A stretch of 47,831 nt of DNA from an uncultured Acidimicrobiales bacterium (GCA_938009905.1 CALLGK010000277.1:1-47831); one strand, 5' to 3'; counted from the first letter of the stretch, positions 8,737 to 17,821 are shown. The notes: generated from the letters alone by a model not told the origin. Numbers and translations are program-made.

Positions 8737-8772
8737 GGGTCGTGGACGCCGGGCGACGTGCGTCCACGACCC
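8737..8772 (-). terminator. Perfect 13-bp inverted repeat downstream of amt
   Basis: GGGTCGTGGACGC (8737-8749) pairs perfectly with GCGTCCACGACCC (8760-8772) around a 10-base loop. It is the second of two hairpins after the amt stop on the minus strand. There is no T-run behind it, so it is either a factor-assisted terminator, an mRNA-stabilising hairpin, or a protein-binding palindrome. Placement fits termination of amt before the DUF1800 promoter. Confidence 0.6.
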
Positions 8773-8776
8773 ATTT

Positions 8777-8823
8777 CCACCCATTGATCGACGCCAAGGG
8801 CTCAACGCTGATCAATCAGGTGG
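8777..8823 (-). terminator. First hairpin downstream of amt
   Basis: Arms CCACCCATTGATC (8777-8789) and GATCAATCAGGTGG (8810-8823) pair with a one-base bulge/mismatch around a 20-base loop. It lies 18 bp after the amt stop and only 4 bp before the next, perfect inverted repeat, giving a tandem-hairpin transcript end without a T-tract. Confidence 0.5.
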
Positions 8824-8840
8824 AAGGTGACACCTCGGGG

Positions 8841-10277
8841 CTATGCCGTTGGCTGCACCGGGGCCGGTCGAAGGTCCACGCTTGGGATATCAACACCGGG
8901 AGCAGCGACGGCTCCTCCGGTTGCTGGCCCACCCCGAGCGGTTGGGCGACCGATGCGAGTCTCAAGTCCGTAGCCGGGGGCTCCGTGTTCGCTCACATCG
9001 AGTCCAGCCATTTCTTCTTCCGCCGTCACTCGCAACAGGCCGGCAGCCTTGAGGCCGCCGAACAGCAGACCAGACGCAGTCACCGTGAAGAGCGCAATGG
9101 CCAAGCCACCGACGAGCTGGTCGGCCAGCAGACCGGCGCCGCCACCGTAGAACAAGCCATCAACAGCCCCATTCGTTCCACCGGTCGTGGCGAAGAGGCC
9201 AGTGGCGATGAGGCCCCAGAATCCGCAGACTCCGTGAACCGAGAACGCACCGACCGGATCATCAACACCAGCTCGCTCGAGGCCAAGCACAGCAAGCACA
9301 ACGATCGACCCGGCGACGGCGCCGACGATGAGCGTGCCAACCACGTTGAAGTCACCAATGCCCGAGCAGATCGCCACGAGGCCGGCGAGCATGCCGTTGC
9401 CGGCCATCGAGACATCGGGCTTCTTGAGCACGATCCAGCTCGTTGCCATGGCGCTGAAGGCACCGGCGGCTGCGACGAGGGCGGTGAGAGCTGCGAGAAC
9501 AGGCACGGCCAGATCGGCAGCGAGCTGCGAGCCAGGGTTGAACCCGAACCAGCCAATGAACAGCAGCATCACACCAAGAATGGCCATCGGCATGCTGTGG
9601 CCAGGCATCGCTTGGGCCTTGCCGTCTTTGTACTTACCGATTCGAGGACCGATGATCAGCGCACCCATGAGGGCGGCGAAGCCGCCGACCATGTGCACGA
9701 GGCCGGATCCGGCGAAGTCGACGAAGCCGCGCTCCGCAAGCCAGCCACCGCCCCACTGCCAGGAGACAACGACCGGATAGACGAGGGCCGTCAGTACGAC
9801 CGAGTACACGATGTAGCCCTTGAACTGGGTACGGCCGGCGACGGCGCCAGAGACGATCGTGGCGGCGGTTGCGGCGAAGGCAGCCTGGAAGAGGAAGTCG
9901 ACAGACGGAATGAGTCCGTCGCCGGTTGTGGCCATAAATCCATCAACGCCGAAACCGGCCGAGGAGAACCACCCGTTGAAGTCACCGGGGTACGCAATGG
10001 CGTATCCGACGAAGAAGAACACGAGGATGCCGATGCTGGCGTCCATCAGGTTCTTCATCATGATGTTGGATGCGTTCTTCGCTCGGGTGAGCCCGGCTTC
10101 AACCAGCCCGAAACCGGCCTGCATCATCAGCACAAGTACGGCGCAGAAGAAGATGAAGATGTTGTCGAGGACGACCTGGCTTGCGGCAGTCACCTCATCC
10201 TGCGCAAAGGCAGGACCGGAGAACCCAAGCAGCACTCCGATGCTGCCCAATGTTCCTATTGCGGCCTTCTTTTTCAC
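8841..10277 (-). CDS. amt: Ammonium transporter (Amt/MEP/Rh family)
   Basis: 478 residues from GTG 10277, preceded by GGGAG at 5-8 bases. The ORF track start at 10478 runs through the upstream spacer. The N-terminus KKKAAIGTLG...GPAFAQ is a cleavable signal peptide, a feature of many Amt proteins, giving the outside-in topology with eleven membrane helices. Family signatures are clear: GLTRAKNASNIMMKNLMD, GSGLVHMVGGFAALMGA (first pore histidine), GWFGFNPGS and SVHGVCGFWG (second pore histidine). It conducts ammonium/ammonia across the cytoplasmic membrane for assimilation. The cytoplasmic tail of about 75 residues (GLDVSEHGAPGYG...) is long and ends Pro/Gly-rich. No PII (glnK) gene adjoins it, unlike many amt loci. 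Two hairpins follow the stop. Divergent from the GGDEF-EAL gene. Confidence 0.95.
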   Translation of the reverse strand: MKKKAAIGTLGSIGVLLGFSGPAFAQDEVTAASQVVLDNIFIFFCAVLVLMMQAGFGLVEAGLTRAKNASNIMMKNLMDASIGILVFFFVGYAIAYPGDFNGWFSSAGFGVDGFMATTGDGLIPSVDFLFQAAFAATAATIVSGAVAGRTQFKGYIVYSVVLTALVYPVVVSWQWGGGWLAERGFVDFAGSGLVHMVGGFAALMGALIIGPRIGKYKDGKAQAMPGHSMPMAILGVMLLFIGWFGFNPGSQLAADLAVPVLAALTALVAAAGAFSAMATSWIVLKKPDVSMAGNGMLAGLVAICSGIGDFNVVGTLIVGAVAGSIVVLAVLGLERAGVDDPVGAFSVHGVCGFWGLIATGLFATTGGTNGAVDGLFYGGGAGLLADQLVGGLAIALFTVTASGLLFGGLKAAGLLRVTAEEEMAGLDVSEHGAPGYGLETRIGRPTARGGPATGGAVAAPGVDIPSVDLRPAPVQPTA

Positions 10278-10498
10278 GATTCGCTCCCACAGAGTTCGGT
10301 TTGCAATGTCCACCTCAGACAGTACGGAGCCCGTGTTTCTCGGTTGTGTGGCCATCGTTACGTGATTGCGGCCTCCAGGTTTCGCCGTGTGGGCAACGAT
10401 GTTTCGGTTGTGTTTCTTCGCGATCCATTGCTTGGGACAACGACCAAGAGTTCGCGCCCCATCCTCAACCACCCTCAAACCGCTCCGATACAGACCTC

Positions 10499-12340
10499 AT
10501 GGACGCACCCGTAGCCTCGGCCGATACGCCGAAGGCTCGACTTATCGATCAGCTCAAGGTGTCAGCGGGTGGCATCCTGGGCGCAACGATTGTTGTGCCG
10601 ATCGTGCTCACGAACTGGACGCCGCTCTGGTTCGCACTTGGGTGGGGCGCCGCCTACTTCACTCAGAGCGCCATCTTCGTTGGCGTTGTGTCGTACTTCG
10701 GCGAGCGCTTTGATCGATTGTGGTGGACCATCTGCACCTCAGCCCTCTTCTTCTCGGTGATCATGGCCGTGTTCGTCTGGGGGCGCGACCATCCGAGTGC
10801 GACATGGATCGCAGCCATGATCGGATTCGCCTACATAGCGTTTGAAGTGGCGACACTCCCCTATCTCAAGATGTCGCACTGGTGGCTCGGGGTAACGGTT
10901 GTCAGCGTCGGTATTGCCCTCCTGGCATTCGCCACCGTCCATCCAGCCGTTGGTATTGCCTCCGTGCCGGTCCTCGCCACCATGATCACCGTCGCCGGTC
11001 GGAACACTCGCCTTCGAGACGATCTCGACCGGCAGCTTGTCGAGACCGAGGCGCGTCTGCTGACCGACCCCCTCACCGGACTGCGAAACCGCAGAGGCTT
11101 TGAAGCCGAACTCGCGACGCTTGACGGCCAACCGGCCACCATCGCCATCTTCGACGCCGACCGGTTCAAGCTCATCAACGACACGCAAGGCCATGGCGTG
11201 GGCGATCAGGTACTCCGAGTCATTGCCGGTCACCTTCGCTCGACGCTTCCCGACTATTGGACCATTGCCCGCCACGGCGGTGATGAGTTCGTTGCTGTCA
11301 CCGCCGGCGACGTCGACATTGATGAAAACGTCGTTGCTCCGCTCCAAATGCCATTGTCTGAACGAGCAGGACACGTCCGAGTGACGCTGTCGGCTGGTCT
11401 GGCAACCGGAACACTCTCCGGCAGCGGAGACCGCCTCCTCAGCGAAGCCGGACACGCCCTCCGCTACGCAAAGCGCGAATGCCAACAGATGGTGCGAAGC
11501 GCTGGTGCGCTCCGAGACCGCTTCGAGCGGTCTGTATCGATCACGTCCGTGAACGGTGTCGACAGCCCGATCGTCCCCGTGGCTCAGGTAATTGTTGACG
11601 AGCGTGGTGTTGTGGGGTGCGAACTTCTCGCTCGTTGGCAGACACCCGATGGCTCACTGATTGCTCCCGCCCATTTCATGGACATGTTGATCGAGAACGG
11701 ACTCCACGGGCAGCTCGACGATCTGATGCTTGAACATGCCGTCGATGTCATCGCCAAGCTCGACGAGATCGGCATCGACGCCTTTGTGTCTGCCAACGTT
11801 GCCGCGAGTCATCTCCTCGACCCGGAACTCGCAGCTCGTGTGAAGCACCTGCTTGAGTCACGCGACGTTGCCGCTGAGCGGCTGATGGTTGAGATCACAG
11901 AATCGGAGCGACTTGGAGCCGATCGCCGCTGGGAAGGTGCTGCCAAAGGGCTTCGGGACCTCGGCATCATGTTGGCAATTGATGACTTTGGCGCCGGCTA
12001 TTCAAGTATCGCTCGATTGCAGAACTTGCCGATCACGCATCTCAAGCTCGATCGGTCACTGGTCACGAGTGGGGGCGGGCCATTGGGCGAGATCGTGCGC
12101 GGTGTCACCCGGTTCTGCCGCAGTTCAAACATCGGCGTCATTGCCGAAGGCATTGAAACCGTCGAGGACCATCGAACGATGAGCGACGCAGACGTGAGCA
12201 TCTATCAGGGCTATCTGTTTGGTCGACCCCAGCGAGTGAGTGACTTCCTGCGTGACGTTGTCGAACGGTCAGGCGGGGCAACCGCGGCCGTGGTGACCGA
12301 ACAGTTGAGCGGACCCTCGATCGAGCCGTCCTCGAACTAG
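10499..12340 (+). CDS. Membrane GGDEF-EAL cyclic-di-GMP protein
   Basis: 613 residues from ATG 10499; the 719-residue ORF overruns amt. About five hydrophobic helices fill residues 25-168, then a short coil and GGDEF domain (about 178-330) with intact HGGDEF at 259-264. The product-inhibition RxxD site five residues before GGDEF is absent (PDYW instead). The EAL domain (about 358-600) reads ELLARW in place of EAL but keeps the metal and catalytic residues: N in SANVAA, ITES, IDDFGAGYSS, LKLD, AEGIET and YQGY. It can therefore be predicted to make and degrade cyclic-di-GMP, or to use GTP binding to tune phosphodiesterase activity. The N-terminal sensor is not a domain I can name. It stands alone, convergent with the second GGDEF-EAL gene. 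Confidence 0.93.
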   Translation: MDAPVASADTPKARLIDQLKVSAGGILGATIVVPIVLTNWTPLWFALGWGAAYFTQSAIFVGVVSYFGERFDRLWWTICTSALFFSVIMAVFVWGRDHPSATWIAAMIGFAYIAFEVATLPYLKMSHWWLGVTVVSVGIALLAFATVHPAVGIASVPVLATMITVAGRNTRLRDDLDRQLVETEARLLTDPLTGLRNRRGFEAELATLDGQPATIAIFDADRFKLINDTQGHGVGDQVLRVIAGHLRSTLPDYWTIARHGGDEFVAVTAGDVDIDENVVAPLQMPLSERAGHVRVTLSAGLATGTLSGSGDRLLSEAGHALRYAKRECQQMVRSAGALRDRFERSVSITSVNGVDSPIVPVAQVIVDERGVVGCELLARWQTPDGSLIAPAHFMDMLIENGLHGQLDDLMLEHAVDVIAKLDEIGIDAFVSANVAASHLLDPELAARVKHLLESRDVAAERLMVEITESERLGADRRWEGAAKGLRDLGIMLAIDDFGAGYSSIARLQNLPITHLKLDRSLVTSGGGPLGEIVRGVTRFCRSSNIGVIAEGIETVEDHRTMSDADVSIYQGYLFGRPQRVSDFLRDVVERSGGATAAVVTEQLSGPSIEPSSN

Positions 12341-12348
12341 TGACATAC

Positions 12349-12384
12349 GAAGTGGCCACCACCGCAATGGGTGGTGACCACTTC
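12349..12384 (+). terminator. Hairpin after the first GGDEF-EAL gene
   Basis: GAAGTGGCCACCACC (12349-12363) and GGTGGTGACCACTTC (12370-12384) pair at 14 of 15 positions around the loop GCAATG, eight bases after the stop codon. No T-run follows. The position between convergent genes fits a terminator or RNA-end protector. Confidence 0.6.
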
Positions 12385-12390
12385 CAACTC

Positions 12391-12440
12391 GAGCTGAGCG
12401 AGCAACCAACAACTCAGCAACCAACCAACGCAGCAAGCGT
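12391..12440. repeat. Degenerate AGCAAC-rich repeat in convergent spacer
   Basis: A run of near-repeats of AGCAACCAAC/CTCAGCAAC lies behind the hairpin. It shares the words GAGCGA, CTCAG and AGCAAC with the repeat array at 27587-27689. No reading frame is supported here; the rest of 12441-12595 shows nothing recognisable. Confidence 0.4.
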
Positions 12441-12595
12441 CTCGCTCATGGCTCGAGTTCGATCAACCGCCTTGTTCGACGACTCGTTGAGCCGTTGATG
12501 TCGACAACGACGACATCCTGTGCCGCCGGGCACGTCGTCCCATCGGGGCGTTCCCTATTCGGGCCCCTATGGCCCGCCTGTTGCCTAACGTATGA

Positions 12596-12639
12596 GGCCG
12601 CTAGGCCGACAAACCGCGGGCCGCTAGGCCGATAAACCG
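12596..12639. repeat. Tandem 21-bp duplication spanning a stop codon
   Basis: GGCCGCTAGGCCGACAAACCG (12596-12616) is followed two bases later by a copy differing at one base (GAT for GAC, 12619-12639). The second copy contains the stop codon of the leftward GGDEF-EAL gene; the first copy supplies another CTA/TAG just beyond it. Confidence 0.75.
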
Positions 12640-14588
12640 GGGCGTGTCACGTGGCCAGCAATGCCGTCAACGAATTGAATCGCCTCGGCGAGCTCACCGA
12701 CCTTGACCGGCGGGCACAGTCCGAATCCCTGGGCCAAATCGATGCCAAGCGCCCGCAGCAGGTCAAGCTGCTCCATATCTTCGACGCCCTCGACGACAAC
12801 CTCACGTCCGAGTGCCGTTGCGAGCGAACGAATGGCGGCCAAAATCTGCACCTGATTGGTGTTGTCCGCTTCGATTTCACTCGTCAACGACTTGTCGATT
12901 TTCACAACCGTGACTGGCAGTGACAGAAGCTGTCCAAGTGAGGAATAGCCAGCACCGAAGTCATCGAGCGCAAGCTCAACTCCGAGGTCAGAGAGCGAAT
13001 CGAAGAGCTCGGCGCTGCGCGAGATCTCCGGCAACATCGACGACTCGGTGAGTTCGACGACCACTTGCTGGGGCTGGATGCTGTGACGCTCGAGTGCAGC
13101 CACGACCGTCTCGAGCATGTCGCCCTGCGCAACCTGCACGGGAGATACGTTCACCGACACTTTGGCCTGCGACAGCACCGGGTCGTGTTGCCAGGTCTTG
13201 AGTGCGTCACCGGCTTTCTCCAACAGCAGAGCGGTGACTTCACCGATAAGCCCGATCTCTTCTGCGAGCGGGATAAACACGTCGGGGCTGACGTTCTCAC
13301 CCTCGTCTGTTTGCCAACGGGCAAGGAGCTCGACGAAGCAGATCTTGCCCGTTTCGATACAGAAAACCGGCTGGGCGTAGGCCTCGAGCTTTCCGTTGCG
13401 CACATCTCGGCGCAGCGCAGATTCAAGTTTTGCTCGCTTGCTGAGTTCGGCATCAATGTCGTCTGCGAATCGCTGCGCCCGACGACGACCCCGCCGCTTC
13501 GCCACGTACATGGCCTTGTCGGCCTGGCTCATCAGCAGCTCAGGATCGAACGGCTCATGGTCAACCGAGCCGATACCAACACTGGCCGAGATCAGAGCCT
13601 CGTCACTACCATCGAGGGTAATGGGTTGCTCGAGCTCCGCGATGAGGCGATCAGCGAGGCTGTCAACCTCGGCGTCAGGCAGATCACCGTGCAGCACGAT
13701 GAAGAACTCGTCACCGCCGATGCGGGCAATCAGATCCTCGGCTCGAAGGACACGTTGCAAACGCTGGGCTACCTCAGCCAGCACGATGTCTCCCGCAGCG
13801 TGGCCAAACCGATCGTTTACGAACTTGAAGTGATCCAGGTCGACGAACATCGCCGTCGTCACGTGCTTGTCCCACGTGGACAGCTCGGCCTTTGCTCCGC
13901 TTCGGTTCAGGAGTCCGGTGAGCGAATCGTGGGCGGCGATCCATGCCGACTTGTCGGCACTGGCCGAGGCCGCCAGCCGCAGTCGGGACAGCTCGCTCCA
14001 ACGAGCCCGGCTGTCTTCAAGGTCGGTCGAGAGAATGAGCAGGAACATCAAGACGCCGAGCGCAACGGCAAAGTCTCGAACAGCCGTGAGCCCCAGCGCC
14101 GTGCCGAGCAACATGGGGTAGAGGATCCTGGCGCCAAGTCCATTGAGTGATGACGTGCCGCCGACCGACCCGGCGCTCACTGCGAAGATCACTGCGAGGG
14201 TGATCCACCGAAAACCCAGATCGCGCGACGACGGAACATCAACAAAGAGGGCCAAGCCCCAGTTGATCCCGACAAGCAGGTGACCGAGCTCGGAGCCCCG
14301 GCTGACCCCGCTACGCGAGAGCTCGCGAAACCAGGTGGGCATCCACCCGAAGGTCGGCATCAAGACAAGACCGAACAAGAAGAAGGAGGCCCAAATCGCC
14401 AGACGGGAGAAGTCCGGACCCAACGGCAACACGCAAAGGAAGTACAGCGTGATGGCAGCCGTGGTCCCCGCCGGAGTGATCCAGCGATTAAAGCCGACAG
14501 GATGATGATCGCGACCGACTCCGTCGGTCGTCGTCTGCACCGCAGGCGCGTGTTCGCGCCGAACGTTTGCGGCGACAGGTTGGGGCAT
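12624..14588 (-). CDS. Membrane GGDEF-EAL cyclic-di-GMP protein
   Basis: 654 residues. A polar leader of 35 residues precedes some six hydrophobic helices (about 37-188) that may act as an integral-membrane sensor. The GGDEF domain starts at HDSLTGLLNR (about 220) with intact GGDEF at 291-295 and an inhibitory RAED site at 282-285. The EAL domain (about 390-640) again reads ELLARW for EAL (Glu 420), keeps SVNVSP, ELTES, LDDFGAGYSS and VKID, and has VEGVED in place of AEGVET, with QGF at the end. Both activities are therefore plausible. The ELL variant is shared with the convergent gene at 10499, and both have membrane N-termini, suggesting relatedness. The stop codon sits in a 21-bp duplication. 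Confidence 0.93.
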   Translation of the reverse strand: MPQPVAANVRREHAPAVQTTTDGVGRDHHPVGFNRWITPAGTTAAITLYFLCVLPLGPDFSRLAIWASFFLFGLVLMPTFGWMPTWFRELSRSGVSRGSELGHLLVGINWGLALFVDVPSSRDLGFRWITLAVIFAVSAGSVGGTSSLNGLGARILYPMLLGTALGLTAVRDFAVALGVLMFLLILSTDLEDSRARWSELSRLRLAASASADKSAWIAAHDSLTGLLNRSGAKAELSTWDKHVTTAMFVDLDHFKFVNDRFGHAAGDIVLAEVAQRLQRVLRAEDLIARIGGDEFFIVLHGDLPDAEVDSLADRLIAELEQPITLDGSDEALISASVGIGSVDHEPFDPELLMSQADKAMYVAKRRGRRRAQRFADDIDAELSKRAKLESALRRDVRNGKLEAYAQPVFCIETGKICFVELLARWQTDEGENVSPDVFIPLAEEIGLIGEVTALLLEKAGDALKTWQHDPVLSQAKVSVNVSPVQVAQGDMLETVVAALERHSIQPQQVVVELTESSMLPEISRSAELFDSLSDLGVELALDDFGAGYSSLGQLLSLPVTVVKIDKSLTSEIEADNTNQVQILAAIRSLATALGREVVVEGVEDMEQLDLLRALGIDLAQGFGLCPPVKVGELAEAIQFVDGIAGHVTRPGLSA

Positions 14589-14809
14589 GTCTTCAATTCG
14601 TCATCAATTTGGGGGTACTTGAGGTGCTGGGTACGTTCTTCCAGCCTCTGAAACAGACGACCTACGTGCCTCGACGAACAGTCGGGATGGCATCCGCGCC
14701 TGGGCGACGTCCGACAACCGGCAACGGCACAACAATCGGGCCGAGAAGCCGCCCCCAGAGTTTCGGGGTGTGACCTCACGTCACGTCTTCTTTGGCCGAC
14801 AGGGCCGAT

Positions 14810-16141
14810 ATGAGGGAAGAAGGACCGATACAACAACCAGAGGGCTCGCCCAGCCCAGCGCTGGTTCGTCCGCGCCTCGCCGGAGCGTTCGTGATCGCCT
14901 GCATCGCCGCAGTCGCCGGCGCTGTGTTGGGTCCCCTAGTGACCGAGCAAGTGAAGAGTGGATACCGGTCCGATTCGGACGTCGCCATGATCGATGTAGA
15001 GCCTGAACAGGCGGCTCGTGAACAGATCAGCGCCTTAGGCGAGTCAGATCAAACGGGGTATCAGTCGTTTTACGACGGCGTTTACTACGACGGCCAGCTT
15101 TTCGTGAGCGGCTTCACCGGTACGAGCGACGCCGACCAGCGACCGGCGATCTGGCTGCTCGGAACCGACAACGAGCTCACGGAAGTCTCTCCCCCAACGT
15201 CCGACGGGTCGCTCTGGGCGATGGCCCAGCATCCCGCCAACGGCATCGTTGCGATTGGCCAGACCGGGGCCGCCACCGATCACGCCGCCGCTCCGCTGCT
15301 CTATCACTCGTCTGATGGTTCGGCTTGGGACGAGGTGAGCCTGGAGCGGACCTCAGACAACGCTCACTCGCACGAGGTCATGCGAGACGTCATCTGGAGC
15401 GACCTGCGCTCGAGCTACGTCGCGGTTGGCTGGAGTGCAGACCAGACCAACTGCGCTCACACCGAGACGCAGACGTGTCAGGCCCATGTCTGGCTCTCAA
15501 ACAACGGTGTCGACTGGCTGGGCGCTGCGATTCCCGCTGGAACCGCCGCCTCATCCTCGGCGCACGCCGTCGCCGAAGTTCACAACACCGTCGTGATCGG
15601 TGGCGTCGCCGATGAATCCGCCACGGTGTGGCTTGTCTCTAACGACGAGTCAACCAAGGTCACCATCGACGATCGCCCTTCGATGATCACCGCGCTTGCC
15701 GAGCGCGATGGGCATCTCTACGCAGCTGGCGTCGTGAACGCCAAGGCAGACGACCCGGACTTCGTGGTGTGGCAATCGTCCGACAGCGGCAACTCCTGGA
15801 CCGTCCGCTTCGAGCAGGCCAGACCCGCCACCCAGACCGTGTATGACCTCACCGTCGTCAACGGGCTTCTGGCCTTTGCCGGACAAGACGCCGACGGCCT
15901 GACATCGATGCGAGGCGCACTCTGGCTCAGCAATGCAGACATGAGCGCCGCTGGCCTACGCCATCCGGCACCGGGCAGCGAGCCCCTGTCGTTCCACGCG
16001 GTCATTGCTCAGCGCGACGGCGGCATGACACTGCTCGGTCAGGCCGGGACCGCTTCAAGCTTCAACGGCATCGTCGTCCAAATCGATGCTGATGCGGTAG
16101 ACGCGAGCCAGCCTCGCCAACAGACGCCGCAAGACGAGTAG
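14810..16141 (+). CDS. Membrane-anchored Asp-box (BNR-like) repeat protein
   Basis: 443 residues from ATG 14810 (AGGG ten bases upstream); a TTG at 14792 would add six residues. After a short cytoplasmic segment one hydrophobic helix (about 22-42, LAGAFVIACIAAVAGAVLG) anchors or exports the protein. The remainder resembles a beta-propeller: Asp-box turns of the S-x-D-x-G-x-x-W type recur, as SSDGSAWDE, SNNGVDW and SSDSGNSWT, with intervening repeats such as GIVAIGQTGA, YVAVGWS and VVIGGVAD. Asp-box propellers occur in sialidases and in non-enzymatic surface proteins; I see no sialidase arginine triad or FRIP motif, so no activity is claimed. Divergent from the GGDEF-EAL gene and convergent with the kinase gene, with seven bases between. 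Confidence 0.82.
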   Translation: MREEGPIQQPEGSPSPALVRPRLAGAFVIACIAAVAGAVLGPLVTEQVKSGYRSDSDVAMIDVEPEQAAREQISALGESDQTGYQSFYDGVYYDGQLFVSGFTGTSDADQRPAIWLLGTDNELTEVSPPTSDGSLWAMAQHPANGIVAIGQTGAATDHAAAPLLYHSSDGSAWDEVSLERTSDNAHSHEVMRDVIWSDLRSSYVAVGWSADQTNCAHTETQTCQAHVWLSNNGVDWLGAAIPAGTAASSSAHAVAEVHNTVVIGGVADESATVWLVSNDESTKVTIDDRPSMITALAERDGHLYAAGVVNAKADDPDFVVWQSSDSGNSWTVRFEQARPATQTVYDLTVVNGLLAFAGQDADGLTSMRGALWLSNADMSAAGLRHPAPGSEPLSFHAVIAQRDGGMTLLGQAGTASSFNGIVVQIDADAVDASQPRQQTPQDE

Positions 16142-16147
16142 GCGCTG

Positions 16148-17002
16148 CTAGGTCAAGAGTTCGTCTACTTGGTCAAGCCAAAAAGCAAGATCGGCGGGGC
16201 GGTTCTTGCGCACCGCCCAATCGGCGAAACGCAAGATGTAGTGCGCAAGGTATGCGTCGTGCTGGGCCTCGCTGAGCGAGCGAATTCCTGCATCGAACAG
16301 AGCCAGACGAGCCGACACTGGGTTGCCCGGCATGCGAGCGCTGAGCGCCAACATCGCGAGATCGACGACGCCGTCGCCGACCTTGGCGTTGTCGAGATCG
16401 ATGATGCCGACCAACCGACCGGACCGTTCAATCATGTTGCCGGGGTGAAGGTCCCAGTGGATGAGGTCGTCGCCGGGAAGGTCGGCTGGTGTGAGTGCTC
16501 CACCGATCGCCCTCGCCCGCTCAACGAACCTGCGCCCACGATCGCTATGGGCGTACAGCGGACCGTGGCAGCAATAGTTGTCCCCACCCTGCGTCAAGGT
16601 GTGAATGATGTGATCTGCGAAGGCCGTCGATGTATCACTCCCCGCAAGACCACGACGACGGTCGTGAGCCGCAAGCACATCAGTGACGTGACTGTCGTTC
16701 AACACCGTGACGGCCTCACCGACAACAAAGGCCTGCAAGACGAAGAGCCGACCATTGCCTTGGACAACCTCGCGAAACGGCGCAGGCCATGCAGCTTCGA
16801 GCCTGAGCCGCTCCGATACGGCGACAGCCTCTCGACGCCGAACCATCGAGTCTGGATTCGTGACGGTCTTGATGACCCACGACGTGCCGTCGCTCTCGAT
16901 GAACTCGTTGGCGCCAGTCTCGCCACCAACCAATTCACGCACGTGGGAAAAGGTTCGACCGCTTGCCTCCGAAAATTCATCGGCCAGTTCCCGAGGGGTC
17001 AT
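16148..17002 (-). CDS. Aminoglycoside phosphotransferase (APH)-fold kinase
   Basis: 284 residues of the APH/choline-kinase fold. Landmarks are the N-lobe SWVIKTVTNPDS (ATP-binding Lys), the hinge RLFVLQAFVVGE, the catalytic loop LIHWDLHPGNMI (Asp base and Asn, about residue 177) and the metal-binding GIIDLDNAKVGD. The HWDLHPGN form is the Brenner motif of small-molecule kinases. Members phosphorylate antibiotics, choline, homoserine, sugars and other metabolites; nothing here fixes the substrate, and antibiotic resistance should not be assumed. It is followed upstream (right) by the XRE regulator gene with 12 bp between, so the regulator, the membrane protein and this kinase could form one transcript. 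Confidence 0.9.
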   Translation of the reverse strand: MTPRELADEFSEASGRTFSHVRELVGGETGANEFIESDGTSWVIKTVTNPDSMVRRREAVAVSERLRLEAAWPAPFREVVQGNGRLFVLQAFVVGEAVTVLNDSHVTDVLAAHDRRRGLAGSDTSTAFADHIIHTLTQGGDNYCCHGPLYAHSDRGRRFVERARAIGGALTPADLPGDDLIHWDLHPGNMIERSGRLVGIIDLDNAKVGDGVVDLAMLALSARMPGNPVSARLALFDAGIRSLSEAQHDAYLAHYILRFADWAVRKNRPADLAFWLDQVDELLT

Positions 17003-17014
17003 GGCCTCATGATG

Positions 17015-17821
17015 TCACCCGACTGTTGTTTGATCGACCATCAGCTCGCCCCACCGCTGGCGAGATGCGGCGTCGGCAGGAAAGAAGGTCTCCACTCGCA
17101 GGCCGGAGACCGTGAGATCCACCGCGCTTTCCATCGACGCCAAGCACGAAAAGAGCGTGATGTCGCCGGCGTCGGTGGCGAAACACACGCTGCCAACGAG
17201 ACCGCGATGAGCCGGAACAACGGCGGGCGACGCCGCAGAGAGGCTTCGAACTTTGGCGTAGAGCTCAGCCAGCCGTTCGTCTGTTGGGTACTGGTCAAGA
17301 TCGTTTGCGAGCCGCCAGAGCAACATCGGCTCGACTTCGGCACGGTTGACCACGTGAGGCTGGAGCCCGTCTGGGTGAAACATGCCGAGCATCGTGTTGA
17401 GCTGTCCGTGAAACAGCGGAGGGTCTGGGGCCAACATCGTGCTGAAGCGCAGCGCCGAGTCGTTGGCAAAGACAACGTTCCACGTGTGGTCGATCACAAG
17501 CGCCATGTTTGGTTCATGTGCCGCGAGCATGAACTGCAACGCTTCGCCTACCTCAGCAAGATCCTCGACTCGGGTCTCGGTGAATTCGGGAGCGAGACCA
17601 GCGGCCACCAACAGTTCGTTTTGTGCTTTGAGCGGCACACGAAGAGCACGGCCAAGGTGGATCACCATCTCTCGGCTGGGATGCGACCGGCCAGTTTCAA
17701 GAAAGCTGATGTGTCGCTGCGAGACCTCAGCCTTCGTCGCGAGGCGCAGTTGGCTCAGGCCGCGTGCTTCTCGCCAGGTGCGCAGCGATGCGCCGAAGCT
17801 CACAGCCTGTCCAGAACTCAT
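17015..17821 (-). CDS. XRE-family regulator with MmyB-like ligand-binding domain
   Basis: 268 residues from ATG 17821, overlapping the stop of the upstream membrane-protein gene as ATGA. Residues 8-65 form a helix-turn-helix: LRTWREARGLSQLRLATKAEVSQRHISFLETGRSHPS. The rest (about 90-265) matches the MmyB-like PAS-type domain seen in actinobacterial regulators, with MALVIDHTWNVVFANDSALRF near its start and LWRLANDLDQYP in the middle. Such regulators are thought to bind small or lipid ligands; structures of MmyB-like domains contained fatty acid. Autoregulation and control of the adjacent small operon are likely but unproven. The longer ORF beginning at 18115 is a frame extension through the neighbouring gene. 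Confidence 0.9.
   Translation of the reverse strand: MSSGQAVSFGASLRTWREARGLSQLRLATKAEVSQRHISFLETGRSHPSREMVIHLGRALRVPLKAQNELLVAAGLAPEFTETRVEDLAEVGEALQFMLAAHEPNMALVIDHTWNVVFANDSALRFSTMLAPDPPLFHGQLNTMLGMFHPDGLQPHVVNRAEVEPMLLWRLANDLDQYPTDERLAELYAKVRSLSAASPAVVPAHRGLVGSVCFATDAGDITLFSCLASMESAVDLTVSGLRVETFFPADAASRQRWGELMVDQTTVG

Noticed and set aside
10278-10498. Possible GlnR-type nitrogen control box upstream of amt
   Set aside because: GTAAC is present on the minus strand, but the partner half-sites at the right spacing are not convincing. No call made.
8742-10514. 590-residue plus-strand ORF
   Set aside because: It is antisense to the whole amt gene, is His/Arg/Glu-rich low-complexity sequence, and arises from wobble-base GC bias.
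13065-14150. 361-residue plus-strand ORF
   Set aside because: Mirror frame of the second GGDEF-EAL gene; composition is that of an antisense shadow.
16148-17002. Antibiotic-resistance function for the APH-fold kinase
   Set aside because: The fold is shared by many metabolic kinases and no resistance-specific residue pattern or mobile context is visible.
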